Shown piece after piece: positions 7,919 to 16,746 of a stretch of DNA of 46,535 bases. A program made the translations under genes and the position numbers. Source of the DNA: an uncultured beta proteobacterium (lineage in GTDB: Bacteria > Pseudomonadota > Gammaproteobacteria > Burkholderiales > Burkholderiaceae_C); NCBI GenBank assembly GCA_903920695.1, contig CAIXNB010000205.1:1-46535 (forward strand), in the 5' to 3' direction. Numbering within the stretch: position 1 is the stretch's first letter; every line of letters begins with the position of its first letter. The notes beneath the pieces are model-generated. The model did not search any database. It was given only the letters and a program-made list of their open reading frames with translations, and was not told the origin of the DNA.

Positions 7919-8716
7919 ATGACGAATTTTTTACTCTACGAACAGGACGGCCCCGTGGTCACGCTGACCATGAACCAGCCCGAGGTGCGCAACGCCTTGA
8001 CCGGCAATACGGCGGTCGATGAATTCGTCGCCGCCTGCGAGCGCATTCGCGCCGACATGTCGGTCCGCGCCGTCATCCTGACGGCGGCAGGCAGCGTGTT
8101 CTCATCGGGCGGCAACGTCAAGGACATGCGCCGTTTCTGCGGCGACGAGATGTCGCCGGCCAGCATCCGCCAGTGGTACATCACCGGTATTCAACGCCTC
8201 ACGATGGCGCTGTACCAGCTCGAGGTTCCGATCATCGCCGCCGTCAACGGCCCGGCGGTTGGCGCTGGCTGCGATCTCACCTGCATGTGCGATCTGCGCA
8301 TTGCATCGGAACAGGCTACTTTTGCCGAGAGCTTTGTGCGCGTCGGGCTCATCCCCGGTGACGGCGGCGCCTGGCTGCTGCCGCGCGCCGTGGGCATGGC
8401 CAAGGCGATGGAGATGGCGTTCACCGGCGACCCGATCGGTGCCGCAGAAGCCCTGGCTTGCGGCCTGGTCTCGCAGGTGGTGGCGGCTGATGCCCTGCTT
8501 CCCGCCGCCCGTGCGCTGGCGGCGCGCATTGTGCGCAACCCGGGCAACGTGCTGCGCATGACCAAGCGCCTGCTGCGGGAAGGCCAGTCCATGAGCCTGG
8601 ACTCGGTCCTGCAAATGTCGGCCGGCCTGCAGGTGATCGCGCACAAAAGCCCGCAGCACCTCGAAGCCATCGACGCCTTCATTGAAAAGCGCCCACCCGT
8701 TTTTTCAGATTCATGA
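7919..8716 (+). CDS. Crotonase/enoyl-CoA hydratase family protein with altered active site
   Basis: Protein of 265 aa with the crotonase fold: the oxyanion-hole segment FSSGGNVKDM (61-70) and AAVNGPAVGAGCDL (107-120). The two catalytic glutamates of classical enoyl-CoA hydratase correspond here to Asp119 and Phe139, while an Asp148 appears in PGDGG. A simple hydratase assignment is therefore uncertain; an isomerase, a lyase or another crotonase reaction is possible. A ribosome site (AGGAGG) precedes the ATG. Its position between the dehydrogenases and the CoA-transferase places it in the same acyl-CoA route. Confidence 0.88.
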   Translation: MTNFLLYEQDGPVVTLTMNQPEVRNALTGNTAVDEFVAACERIRADMSVRAVILTAAGSVFSSGGNVKDMRRFCGDEMSPASIRQWYITGIQRLTMALYQLEVPIIAAVNGPAVGAGCDLTCMCDLRIASEQATFAESFVRVGLIPGDGGAWLLPRAVGMAKAMEMAFTGDPIGAAEALACGLVSQVVAADALLPAARALAARIVRNPGNVLRMTKRLLREGQSMSLDSVLQMSAGLQVIAHKSPQHLEAIDAFIEKRPPVFSDS

Positions 8717-8740
8717 GATGCCCGGTATGAGAACAAATTC

Positions 8741-9937
8741 ATGAGCGGCCCGCTGCAGGGCCTGCGCATCCTCGACCTCACCTCGGTCCTGATGGGGCCC
8801 TACGCCACACAACTGATGGCGGATATGGGCGCCGATGTGGTGAAGATAGAGCCGCCTGATGGCGATACCGTGCGTGGCATCGGCCCGATGCGCAATCCCG
8901 GCATGGGGCACATTTTTTTGCACGTCAACCGCAACAAGCGCAGCCTGGTACTCGACCTCAAGCAGCCCGACGGCCTGGCGGCGTTTTACCGCCTGGCCGA
9001 AACTGCGGACGTGGTGATCTACAACATACGGCCGCAGGCCATGCGCCGGCTGGGCATTGATTACGAACGCCTGCAGGCCATCAATCCGCGCATCATTTAC
9101 GCCGGCCTGTATGGCTACAGCGAGGCCGGCCCGTATGCGGGCAAGCCCGCTTACGACGACCTGATTCAAGGTGCGGCGGCGGTTCCGAGCATCATGAGCA
9201 TGGCCAGCGGCGACCGGCCACGCTATGTGCCGCTGACGCTGGCAGACCGTACCGTGGGCCTGATGGCGTCGACCACCATTCTGGCGGCGGTCGTCGCCCG
9301 AGCGCAGTCCGGCGTTGGCCAGCAGATCGAAATCCCCATGTTCGAGACCATGGTGCAGTACGTGCTGAGTGACCACCTGGCGGGCGAAACCTTTGTTCCG
9401 GCCAACGGGCCGAGCGGCTACCCGCGCCTGCTGGTCAAGGATCGCCGCCCCTACCAGACACAGGACGGCTATCTGTGCGTCCTGATCTACAACGACAAGC
9501 AGTGGGCGAGTTTTCTGACCTTGATCGGTCACGCCGACTGGTTCACGCAGGATCCGCGCTTTGCCAATATCGGCGTGCGCACCCGGCACATCAACGAACT
9601 CTATGCCATGGTGGCGCAGGCCATGGCCACGCGCACGACACAGGAATGGATCGATTTGCTCGATGGCGCCGACATTCCCTGCATGCCCTTGCACGACATC
9701 GACAGCCTGACCCACGACCCGCACCTAGCAGCGGTCGGCATGATTCGCGAGGTGACGCATCCGACCGAAGGACTGATGCGCCAGATCGGCGTGCCGGTTC
9801 GCCTGTTCGGAACGCCGCTGCGCGAAGAGCAAATTCCAGCGCCGCATTTGGGCCAGCACAGCGCGGAGATCCTGCGCGAGGCCGGTTTCGCGGCTACCGA
9901 CATCGAGCGTCTGATGGCGCGCGGCATCACGCGCTGA
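8741..9937 (+). CDS. Class III CoA-transferase (CaiB/BaiF family)
   Basis: Protein of 398 aa that moves CoA between acids through an aspartyl intermediate. It has the family's N-terminal LRILDLTSVLMGPYATQLMADMGADVVKIE-like region (given here by its ends, about residues 8-37), the RNKRSLVLDLK block (64-74) and the YDDLIQ segment, whose Asp139 is the expected nucleophile. In this cluster it probably activates the imported acid to its CoA ester using a CoA donor such as succinyl-CoA or a pathway intermediate. The donor and acceptor are not known. It is 24 bp downstream of the crotonase gene. Confidence 0.91.
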   Translation: MSGPLQGLRILDLTSVLMGPYATQLMADMGADVVKIEPPDGDTVRGIGPMRNPGMGHIFLHVNRNKRSLVLDLKQPDGLAAFYRLAETADVVIYNIRPQAMRRLGIDYERLQAINPRIIYAGLYGYSEAGPYAGKPAYDDLIQGAAAVPSIMSMASGDRPRYVPLTLADRTVGLMASTTILAAVVARAQSGVGQQIEIPMFETMVQYVLSDHLAGETFVPANGPSGYPRLLVKDRRPYQTQDGYLCVLIYNDKQWASFLTLIGHADWFTQDPRFANIGVRTRHINELYAMVAQAMATRTTQEWIDLLDGADIPCMPLHDIDSLTHDPHLAAVGMIREVTHPTEGLMRQIGVPVRLFGTPLREEQIPAPHLGQHSAEILREAGFAATDIERLMARGITR

Positions 9938-10023
9938 GGACTTGCAGAACCAGCCTGGGCGGCCCCCCGCTGAAAGTCATGATTCAAGCTATTGATCTTT
10001 CCGGAATTGAAGACAGCCACTTT

Positions 10024-10060
10024 CGTCATCGCGATTGCCGCGCTTCGCTCGCAATGACGA
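10024..10060. repeat. Small dispersed palindromic (REP-like) element
   Basis: The intergenic stretch 9938-10112 carries an imperfect palindrome with outer arms CGTCAT (10024-10029) and ATGACG, and an inner GCGCTTCGC turn. It belongs to the widespread family whose minus strand begins CGTCATTGCGAGCGAAGCG. It may form a stem-loop between the CoA-transferase and MaoC-like genes and could limit read-through or stabilise the upstream message. No gene is seen in this gap. Confidence 0.6.
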
Positions 10061-10112
10061 TTCGTACTGTCATGGTTGATGAAATTTTGAACAAATTGGA
10101 AGGACTGAAAAG

Positions 10113-10577
10113 ATGAGCCACCATCAACTGGGCCGTGGGTTTTACTGGGACGATCTCGCATTGGGTGACACCTTTGCCAGCACGCGGCGCAGCGTGACCG
10201 AAACCGATCTGGTCAATTTCTACAACCTGACGTGGTTCACCGAAGAGTTGTTCACCAACGTCCATGACCGCGACAGCATGGCGATCCGCGGGCGCGTGAT
10301 TCCCGGCGCGCTGGTGTTCTCGTTTGCCGAGGGACTGATCGTGCCTTCAATCCAGCACACAGGATTGGCGTTCTTGGAATCGACCATGCACATCAAGGGG
10401 CCGACCTTTGTCGGAGACACCCTGCAGGTGCAAGTCGAGGTCATCGAACTCAAAGCCACCTCCAGACCCGAACGCGCGCTGATCCGCACGCGCAACACGG
10501 TGCTGAACCAGCACGGCGTCGCAACCCTGGTTTACGAGCCGCTGCGCATGCTGGCGCGCAAGCCGGCCAGCGCGTGA
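10113..10577 (+). CDS. MaoC-like (hotdog fold) dehydratase family protein
   Basis: Protein of 154 aa with a single hotdog domain. The opening GRGFYWDDLALGDTF is typical of MaoC-like proteins, and IRGRVIPGALVFSFAEGL fits the central helix region. The exact Asp-x(4)-His hydratase-2 motif is not present, so catalytic activity as an R-specific enoyl-CoA hydratase is uncertain. It lies in the acyl-CoA cluster, which also has a crotonase-like protein with altered catalytic residues, so this protein may supply the hydration step. The ATG follows a ribosome site (GGAAGGAC). Confidence 0.82.
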   Translation: MSHHQLGRGFYWDDLALGDTFASTRRSVTETDLVNFYNLTWFTEELFTNVHDRDSMAIRGRVIPGALVFSFAEGLIVPSIQHTGLAFLESTMHIKGPTFVGDTLQVQVEVIELKATSRPERALIRTRNTVLNQHGVATLVYEPLRMLARKPASA

Positions 10578-10596
10578 GCCTGCGCCGCCAAGTCCG

Positions 10597-12045
10597 ATGA
10601 GCCCGGCGCCAGAGGATCCGTTTGGGCAGGAGATTGCGGCACTGACGCGTCGTGGTGGCGTGCACCATCGGCGCGACACCATCCTGTGGCTGATGATGGG
10701 CATCTTTCCCATGATCATGTCAACCACCGTGATCAATGTCGCGATTCCGGATATCAAGGCCTACTTCAACGCGACGCATCTGGAGGTTCAGGTGCTGTCG
10801 TCGGCCTTTCTGGCCGCGATGACCGTGGCCTTGCTGCTCTCCGCCGGCGTGATCGGCAAGCTCGGGGTGCGGCGCACGTTTCGGGCCTTGATCAGCGGCT
10901 TCATGCTGACCTCCCTGATTGGCGCTTTGCTGCCACCGGAAGGACTGATCGGACTGGCGGTGATCCGCGTCGCCCAGGGCTTCCTCACCGGCACGGCGCA
11001 GGCCGTCGCCATGCTGGTGATCATCAGCAATTTCCCCGCCGCCTTGCGTGGCCGCGCCATATCGCTGTACGGCCTGGGCATTACGATGTCTCCGATCCTG
11101 GGCCCCTTTGTTGGCGGCGTGCTGACCAGCTGGATCGGCTGGCAGAGCATTTTTGTCTTCTCCCTTCCCTTGTGCGCCCTGTCCTGGTTCAAGGCAGCCC
11201 AGCGCCTGCCCACCGGTGCGCCCGCCGACTTGCCGCGTACCGTGCGCGGCTTGCCGGCCTTGTGGCTGTCAGCCTTCGTCACGGGGCTGGCCGGTGCCTT
11301 CCTGCTCTGGCTGCGCCAGCCGCTCTGGGGCGGCTGCTTTGCTTTGCTGGCGGTGCTCGGCCTGCTGCTCTTTTGCCTGGATCAGATCAAGCACCGGCAA
11401 CAGCAGGTGCTGAATTTTTCGCTGCTGCGTTTGCCAGGCGTGTTTGCCGCCAACGTGATTTCATTCGCCTATGGTTTCGGCCTGTTCGGAACCACTTATC
11501 TGCTGCCGGTTTACCTGCAGGACCTGGGCGGCTGGCAATCCTGGCAGGCCGGGGTTGCCTTGCTGCCGGGCGGCGTGATGCTGGGGGTGATGTTGTATGT
11601 TGGCGGTATGATGACCGACCGCTATTCGATGCGCTGGACCCTGCTGATTGGCCTGCTGGGCTTCACCCTGTCGAACGCGGCATTTCTCGGCTTCTTTCAT
11701 CCGATTCATCTCGGCTGGTTTGTGGCGGTCACGATCCTGGGACGGGTCGGTCTGGGGCTGACGATCCCCAGCCTCAATGCGGGCGTGACACAGGTGGCAC
11801 CGGAGCAATACGCATCGACTGCAACCGTGATCGTGAATTTTTTCCGGTCGATGGGGGGCTCGGTTGGCGTTGGCGCGGTGGGACTGCTGCTAGAGTTCGG
11901 CGCCAGGCCGGACAAGGCGCAGGGTCTGGCCAAGATCCTCTCCTACCAATCGGCATTTCTGGCGTTGACGCTGAGTTTCCTGCCGGCCCTGCTGGCCTGG
12001 TTCTGGATGCGTCCGGCCGGATTACCGAAGCCCGCCACGCGTTGA
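10597..12045 (+). CDS. MFS transporter, DHA2 (EmrB/QacA-like) family
   Basis: Membrane protein of 482 aa with about 13-14 hydrophobic segments. The DHA2 family signature region TTVINVAIPDIKAYFNA (43-59) is visible near the first membrane segment and GVIGKLGVRRTFRALISG (84-101) covers the loop between segments 2 and 3. Proteins of this group are proton-driven exporters of drugs or organic acids. In this cluster it might export the substrate, a pathway intermediate or a toxic analogue; that role is inferred. It starts 19 bp after the MaoC-like gene and is followed by an oxidoreductase gene 25 bp later. Confidence 0.9.
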   Translation: MSPAPEDPFGQEIAALTRRGGVHHRRDTILWLMMGIFPMIMSTTVINVAIPDIKAYFNATHLEVQVLSSAFLAAMTVALLLSAGVIGKLGVRRTFRALISGFMLTSLIGALLPPEGLIGLAVIRVAQGFLTGTAQAVAMLVIISNFPAALRGRAISLYGLGITMSPILGPFVGGVLTSWIGWQSIFVFSLPLCALSWFKAAQRLPTGAPADLPRTVRGLPALWLSAFVTGLAGAFLLWLRQPLWGGCFALLAVLGLLLFCLDQIKHRQQQVLNFSLLRLPGVFAANVISFAYGFGLFGTTYLLPVYLQDLGGWQSWQAGVALLPGGVMLGVMLYVGGMMTDRYSMRWTLLIGLLGFTLSNAAFLGFFHPIHLGWFVAVTILGRVGLGLTIPSLNAGVTQVAPEQYASTATVIVNFFRSMGGSVGVGAVGLLLEFGARPDKAQGLAKILSYQSAFLALTLSFLPALLAWFWMRPAGLPKPATR

Positions 12046-12070
12046 ACTCAATAGAAAAGGTCTCGAATTC

Positions 12071-13075
12071 ATGAAAGCTGTTGTCATTCGGTGCAATGCA
12101 TCAGGCGCTGCCTTGCAGGACGCCGAGATCGAGATGCCGGCTTGCGGGCCGAATGACCTGTGCGTTGCGGTGCAGGCGGTCTCGGTCAATCCGATCGATT
12201 TGAAAATGGCCAGGGCCAAGCCGGCAGCCGACGAAAAACCGCGCGTGTTGGGCTGGGACGCCGCCGGCACGGTACACGCGGTCGGCAGCGAGGTAAAAGA
12301 CTTTTCCATCGGTGACCGGGTTTATTACGCTGGCAGCGTGCTGCGACCCGGCTGCTTCAGCGAGTTCCACTTGGTCGATGAACGCCTGGTGGCCCCGGCG
12401 CCGCGCAGCCTGAGCTGGGTCGAGGCGGCGGCGCTGCCGCTGTCAAGCCTGGCGGCCTGGGAAGCGCTGTTTGACCGCATGCGCATCCCGCAGAGAAGCG
12501 CCGGCGCGCGGGCCAAGGCCTTGCTGGTGCTCGGGGGCGCCGGTGGTGTTGGCTCGATGGCAATTCAACTGGCAGTTCAATTGACGGACCTCCATGTGGT
12601 GGCGACGGCGTCACGCATCGAGTCGCGCGATCATTGTCTGGCGCTGGGCGCGCACGCCGTTATTGACCATACAGCACCACTGGCGCCGCAGCTCAAGGCG
12701 CTGGGTCGACCACAGGTTGCCTACGTTCTTTGTTTGACCGAGCCCTCGGCCGTCTGGTCTGATCTGGCCACGGTTCTGGCGCCGTTCGGACACCTTTGTG
12801 CACTGGTGGAGGCCGCCGCCCCGTTGGACATGAATCTGCTGCGCGCCAAGAGCCTGAGCTTCAGTTGGGAAGGCATGTTCACGCGCGCGATGTTCAAGAC
12901 AGCCGACATGGTGGGTCAGCAAGACATCCTGCGTCAGCTTGCCCAAGCCGTCGATGCAGGCGTTCTGAAAACCACGCTCAAGCACCATCTTGGGCCGGTC
13001 GATGCACGGCATCTGATGCATGCCCATGCCTTGTTGGCAATGCGGCGCACGATCGGCAAGATCGTCCTGGGATGA
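12071..13075 (+). CDS. Medium-chain dehydrogenase/reductase (quinone oxidoreductase-like)
   Basis: NAD(P)-dependent oxidoreductase of 334 aa. The N-terminal GroES-like domain contains VSVNPIDLKMA (38-48) and VLGWDAAGTVHAVGSEV (60-76). The Rossmann domain has the nucleotide motif VLGGAGGVGSMAIQLA (about 153-168). The Cys/His ligands for catalytic zinc are missing, placing it with zinc-free members such as zeta-crystallin and YhfP-type proteins even though database names often say zinc-type. It is the last plus-strand gene of the cluster and ends 14 bp before the convergent desulfhydrase-like gene. Substrate unknown. Confidence 0.88.
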   Translation: MKAVVIRCNASGAALQDAEIEMPACGPNDLCVAVQAVSVNPIDLKMARAKPAADEKPRVLGWDAAGTVHAVGSEVKDFSIGDRVYYAGSVLRPGCFSEFHLVDERLVAPAPRSLSWVEAAALPLSSLAAWEALFDRMRIPQRSAGARAKALLVLGGAGGVGSMAIQLAVQLTDLHVVATASRIESRDHCLALGAHAVIDHTAPLAPQLKALGRPQVAYVLCLTEPSAVWSDLATVLAPFGHLCALVEAAAPLDMNLLRAKSLSFSWEGMFTRAMFKTADMVGQQDILRQLAQAVDAGVLKTTLKHHLGPVDARHLMHAHALLAMRRTIGKIVLG

Positions 13076-13089
13076 ACCCGAACGCAGGC

Positions 13090-14118
13090 TCAAGCCGGCA
13101 ACTCCACCTGCCCCAGCAGTTCGCGCTCATAAACGTGGACCGAAGGCAGACCACCGGTGTGCACGAACAGCACGTTTTCGCCGGGCTTGAAAAAGCCTTG
13201 GCGCGTCAGACCGATCAGGCCGGCCATGACCTTGCCGGTATAGACCGGATCGAGCAGGATGGCCTCGCTGCGCGCCAGCATCTGCACGGCCTCGACCATG
13301 CGCGCATTGGGCACCGAATACTTGGGCTGCCAGTAGCCGCCGATGCTGACCACCGCCTCACGCGGCACCGTGTGCTGCACGTCCAGCAGGTCAAACACCG
13401 CCTGCGCCTCCTTGTACACCAGGGGCTCCTGGTCTTGCGGGTCGCGGCTGACGCCGATGCCGATGATCGGGATATTGATGTGGTTGCCAAGAAAACCAGC
13501 GAGCAGCCCGCCATGCGTGCCGGAACTGCCGGAGCCGACCACCACGCGGTCGATCTGCACACCTTGCTCGAAGAACTGCTGTTGCAATTCCTGCGCGCAG
13601 GCGACGTAGCCCAGACCGCCGAGCGCGTTCGAGCCGCCACCGGGAATGATGTAGCCCTTGCGTCCCTGCACGGCCAACTCGTCCGCCACTTGCTGCATGG
13701 CGTGCCCCATGTTGCTGCCAGCGGGCAGCACGGTCAGGGCTTCGACACCGAACAGGCGGAACAAGAAGTGGTTGCCCGTGGCGTTTTCCTTGAAACTGCC
13801 CGGCACACGTTCCTCAATCACAAAGCGGCATTTCAGGCCCTCCTTGACGGCAGCGGCGAGCGTGATGCGGCAGTGATTCGACTGCGGCGCGCCGCAGGTG
13901 ATGAGCGTGTCCGCACCCTGCGCCAGTGCGTCGGCCACCAGGAATTCCAGCTTGCGCGTCTTGTTGCCGCCCGGATACAGGCCCAGCATGTCATCGCGTT
14001 TGATCCAGATGTTGGGGCCACCGCCTTGCGGGCTCAGGGCGCGCGTGAAGTTGGGCAGGAACTCAAGCGGCGTGGCAAATGGCGTATAGCGGCGCCGGGG
14101 GAAACGGGACAAATCCAT
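13090..14118 (-). CDS. dcyD: PLP-dependent D-cysteine desulfhydrase / ACC deaminase family enzyme
   Basis: Protein of 342 aa of the tryptophan-synthase-beta fold. The PLP lysine is Lys53 in [10 protein letters not shown], followed by [10 protein letters not shown] and a phosphate-binding loop [10 protein letters not shown] near residue 196. These patterns are shared by D-cysteine desulfhydrase, L-cysteate sulfo-lyase and ACC deaminase. I favour a D-cysteine desulfhydrase or cysteate lyase, but the three are hard to separate by eye. It is the third gene of an operon after a Bug binding protein and an M81 peptidase (2-bp gap), suggesting that the imported compound is a sulfur amino acid or derivative. 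Confidence 0.83.
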   Translation of the reverse strand: MDLSRFPRRRYTPFATPLEFLPNFTRALSPQGGGPNIWIKRDDMLGLYPGGNKTRKLEFLVADALAQGADTLITCGAPQSNHCRITLAAAVKEGLKCRFVIEERVPGSFKENATGNHFLFRLFGVEALTVLPAGSNMGHAMQQVADELAVQGRKGYIIPGGGSNALGGLGYVACAQELQQQFFEQGVQIDRVVVGSGSSGTHGGLLAGFLGNHINIPIIGIGVSRDPQDQEPLVYKEAQAVFDLLDVQHTVPREAVVSIGGYWQPKYSVPNARMVEAVQMLARSEAILLDPVYTGKVMAGLIGLTRQGFFKPGENVLFVHTGGLPSVHVYERELLGQVELPA

Positions 14119-14120
14119 GG

Positions 14121-15647
14121 TCAGGAACTCCAGCTTGTGTGCTCATCGATTGGAAAAACCGGGCGCGGCATGCGCGTCCAGGGCAGGGTTTTGAGATTCG
14201 GCGTGGTCAGGCCTGGGCAATCCACTTCCAGAATGCGCTCGGGTGGTGCGAAGTCATCGAAGGCAGCGCGGAAATGGCCTCGGCTCTTGACCACCAGCGC
14301 GCGCACACTGTCCAGATCAACGCCCAGCACGTCCAGTTGCGCCGGGTCCAGCAATTGCTGGCGATTCGAGATCACGGCCACGCGCACGCCGCCGAGATCG
14401 AGCAGGGTCGAGCAGCCCATCTCCTGCTGCGAGCCCTTGACCATGCCGCGCCGCCCGACAAAGCGCCCATCGGACAGCGCCAGCACGTGCGCCGCATGCT
14501 GGTAGGGCACGGCGAACAGGGTATCGCCGCTGTCACGGTTGAAGCGCGCCATAAAGCGCGCGCCAACGCCGAGTGCGCTGGCCTCCTGCGCCAACGCCGC
14601 GTCGGTGAAGACGCCCAGCAGCACGCCCTGGGCACCGGCATCAAGCAGCGCCTGCAACAGGTACACGGTATTGCCGCCGCCACCGGCACCGGGGTTGTCG
14701 GCCACATCGGCCAGAATCAGCGGCGCGCCACCGGGGGTACCGGCATCGAGCGCGGCCTGCACCGCAACATCGAGTGAAGTCAGGCGCGAGACAAAGCGAT
14801 GGCGCTGCTGCCAGACGGTTTGCGCGAGTTCGAGCGCCAGCGCGCGCGCCGCCGGTCGATCCCCGTCACGCGCCGTGACCACGACTGAGAAGCCGCATTT
14901 GTCGCAATCAGCCAGCGCAAAACCGCCGCACAACGAAACGTTCAGAATGCTGGCGCCAACACGCGTTTGTCCGAGTTCGATCAGTTCGGCATAGGGCGTG
15001 CCGGGCGCCACCAGTTGTGTCGTGGCCGGCGGCACAAAAGGCAGTTTGACGAGTTCGACCACGCCCGGCCCCTGCGCCAGCAAGGTGTGCAGATGGCGCG
15101 CCGCTTCTTCGCCACGCTCGCGCAAATCGGTGTGCGGATTGCAGCGGTAGGCGACAAAAGCCGACAGCGCGTCGGTCATGCGTTGCGAGACGTTGGTATG
15201 CAGGTCGAACACCGCCATGATCGGCACGTGCACTCCGACGACGGCACGGATGCGGGCAAACAATTCACCGTCCGGGTCGTCGTTTTCGGTTGTCAGCGCG
15301 GCACCATGCGCGGAGATGAAGACGGCATCGAGCGGCGCGGCCGCGCGCAGGCCGGCCTCAATCTCGCAGACCAGCTCCTCGAAGAAGGCGTGCTCAGCCG
15401 GACCACCGGGCTGTGCCGCTGCCATGCGCAGCGCCACCGGCTGCCAGGGTCCGAGTTGCGTCATGGTCGCCATGAAGCCGGCCGTGTCGGGCAGGGTACG
15501 CGGTTGCGCACGCGCCAGTTCGGCCTGCAACAGCGGCCCGGCCAGGTCCAGACCGGCGGCAAACATGGCACGCGTACTGACCGGCGCCCAGCGATTGCAT
15601 TCGAGAAAGAAGCCGCAAATGCCGACTCGCAACGGTGGACTGGCCAT
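14121..15647 (-). CDS. M81 family metallopeptidase (MlrC-like)
   Basis: Protein of 508 aa, the normal length for MlrC-like proteins, named for the enzyme acting on linearised microcystin fragments. The N-terminus reads RVGICGFFLECNRWAPV, the position of the family's GGFxHETNTF-like motif, with Leu in place of His. Metal-site candidates are DLHTNVSQRM (an Asp-x-His-x-Asn pattern near residue 147) and SAHGAALTTEN near 111. Members are widespread in Burkholderiales beside transporters, and most have unknown substrates. It overlaps neither neighbour, but the gaps are only 2 and 3 bp, so it is surely cotranscribed with the binding protein and the desulfhydrase-like enzyme. Confidence 0.88.
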   Translation of the reverse strand: MASPPLRVGICGFFLECNRWAPVSTRAMFAAGLDLAGPLLQAELARAQPRTLPDTAGFMATMTQLGPWQPVALRMAAAQPGGPAEHAFFEELVCEIEAGLRAAAPLDAVFISAHGAALTTENDDPDGELFARIRAVVGVHVPIMAVFDLHTNVSQRMTDALSAFVAYRCNPHTDLRERGEEAARHLHTLLAQGPGVVELVKLPFVPPATTQLVAPGTPYAELIELGQTRVGASILNVSLCGGFALADCDKCGFSVVVTARDGDRPAARALALELAQTVWQQRHRFVSRLTSLDVAVQAALDAGTPGGAPLILADVADNPGAGGGGNTVYLLQALLDAGAQGVLLGVFTDAALAQEASALGVGARFMARFNRDSGDTLFAVPYQHAAHVLALSDGRFVGRRGMVKGSQQEMGCSTLLDLGGVRVAVISNRQQLLDPAQLDVLGVDLDSVRALVVKSRGHFRAAFDDFAPPERILEVDCPGLTTPNLKTLPWTRMPRPVFPIDEHTSWSS

Positions 15648-15650
15648 GCG

Positions 15651-16652
15651 CTACTCCGGCTTGATGCGGCTGACCACCGGGCGGTATAGCTTCGCCTCGG
15701 CCTGCAAAAAGGCCTGCGCCTGCGCCGGATTCAACAGGCTTGGCAGTTCGGCCCCCAGCTTGGCCAGCAACGCCTTGATGCTCGGCAGTTCCATTGCGGT
15801 ATTGATGGCAGCGCTGAGTTTGTTGACCACAGCCGGCGGTGTGCCAAGCGGCGTGAACATCAGAGCCCAGACCTGCATCTCCAGGTCCTTGAGTGCGCGC
15901 GATTCGGCGAAGGTCGGCACATCCTTGATGATGGCCACCCGCTTTCTGGAAGAAACGCCCAGCACCTTGACGCGCTTGGCGGCAATCATGGACGCTGCGT
16001 TGGCGACCGTGGTCACGCCCAGATCGATCTGGCCGCTGATCACATCGGTCAATATCTGGGCACCGCCGCGGTACGGAATGTGCACCATGAAGACCCGGGC
16101 CTTATCCTTGATGACCTCGGTCATGACATGGGCGAAGGAGCCGATGCCGGCTGAACCAAAACTGAGCTTGCCCGGATTCTTGCGCGCCATCTCGACCAAT
16201 TCATCGACACTGTTGGCCGCAAAATCCGGCCGCGTGACGAAGACCACCGGGGACGAGCCGACCATGGCGATGGGCAGCAGGTCTTCGACCTTGTAGTTGA
16301 CGGCCGGATTGATCAATGGAATCAGCAGCGACTCACTCAAGCCCCCGTACAACAGGGTGTAGCCGTCGGCCGGCGAACGGATCAGTTTTTGCATCGCGAT
16401 GGCGCCGCCGGCGCCCGCCACGTTGTCCACCACGACCGGTTGCCCCAGCAGTTTGCTCAGTTCGGTTGCCAGCAAACGCGCGCCGACGTCGGACGAGCCG
16501 CCGGCGGTGAACGGCACGATGATGGTCAGCGCCCGACTCGGGAATACAGGCTGCGACCAGGCCAGTGGCGCACTCAGCGTCGCCGCAGCGGCGAGCACAA
16601 GCCGGCGACGCGAAAGCGAGGCTGCGGGCGAACAAGGGCGCGGCAAAGTCAT
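15651..16652 (-). CDS. Bug-family periplasmic substrate-binding protein (tripartite tricarboxylate type)
   Basis: Protein of 333 aa from the ATG at 16652 (a TTG three codons upstream is an alternative). The signal region has a twin-arginine-like SLSRRRLVLAAAATL ending at LAWSQP. The mature part has the Bug hallmarks PFTAGGSSDVGARLLA and DNVAGAGGAIAMQKLIRSPADGYT-type sequence (positions about 45-95). Bug proteins bind small carboxylates or amino acids, and most lack a dedicated permease gene nearby, as here. First gene of a three-gene operon with the M81 peptidase and the PLP enzyme, and divergent from a GlxA-type regulator. Confidence 0.9.
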   Translation of the reverse strand: MTLPRPCSPAASLSRRRLVLAAAATLSAPLAWSQPVFPSRALTIIVPFTAGGSSDVGARLLATELSKLLGQPVVVDNVAGAGGAIAMQKLIRSPADGYTLLYGGLSESLLIPLINPAVNYKVEDLLPIAMVGSSPVVFVTRPDFAANSVDELVEMARKNPGKLSFGSAGIGSFAHVMTEVIKDKARVFMVHIPYRGGAQILTDVISGQIDLGVTTVANAASMIAAKRVKVLGVSSRKRVAIIKDVPTFAESRALKDLEMQVWALMFTPLGTPPAVVNKLSAAINTAMELPSIKALLAKLGAELPSLLNPAQAQAFLQAEAKLYRPVVSRIKPE

Positions 16653-16746
16653 GGTGGGCAATCAAGGAAAGTGAAGCAGGCAATCCTACGCGGGAAGCGC
16701 GATGCGCTAAAGTGCATTGGTCGCCAATGTAGCAGCCAATACCGCC

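Noticed and set aside
10686-12074. Plus-strand open frame of 462 codons in another frame over the MFS gene
   Set aside because: Out-of-frame shadow of the MFS transporter; the true frame has regular membrane segments.
12796-14505. Long plus-strand open frame of 569 codons
   Set aside because: It lies antisense to the desulfhydrase-like and M81 genes, whose protein signatures are clear; its translation has no family-like pattern and arises from the high G+C content.
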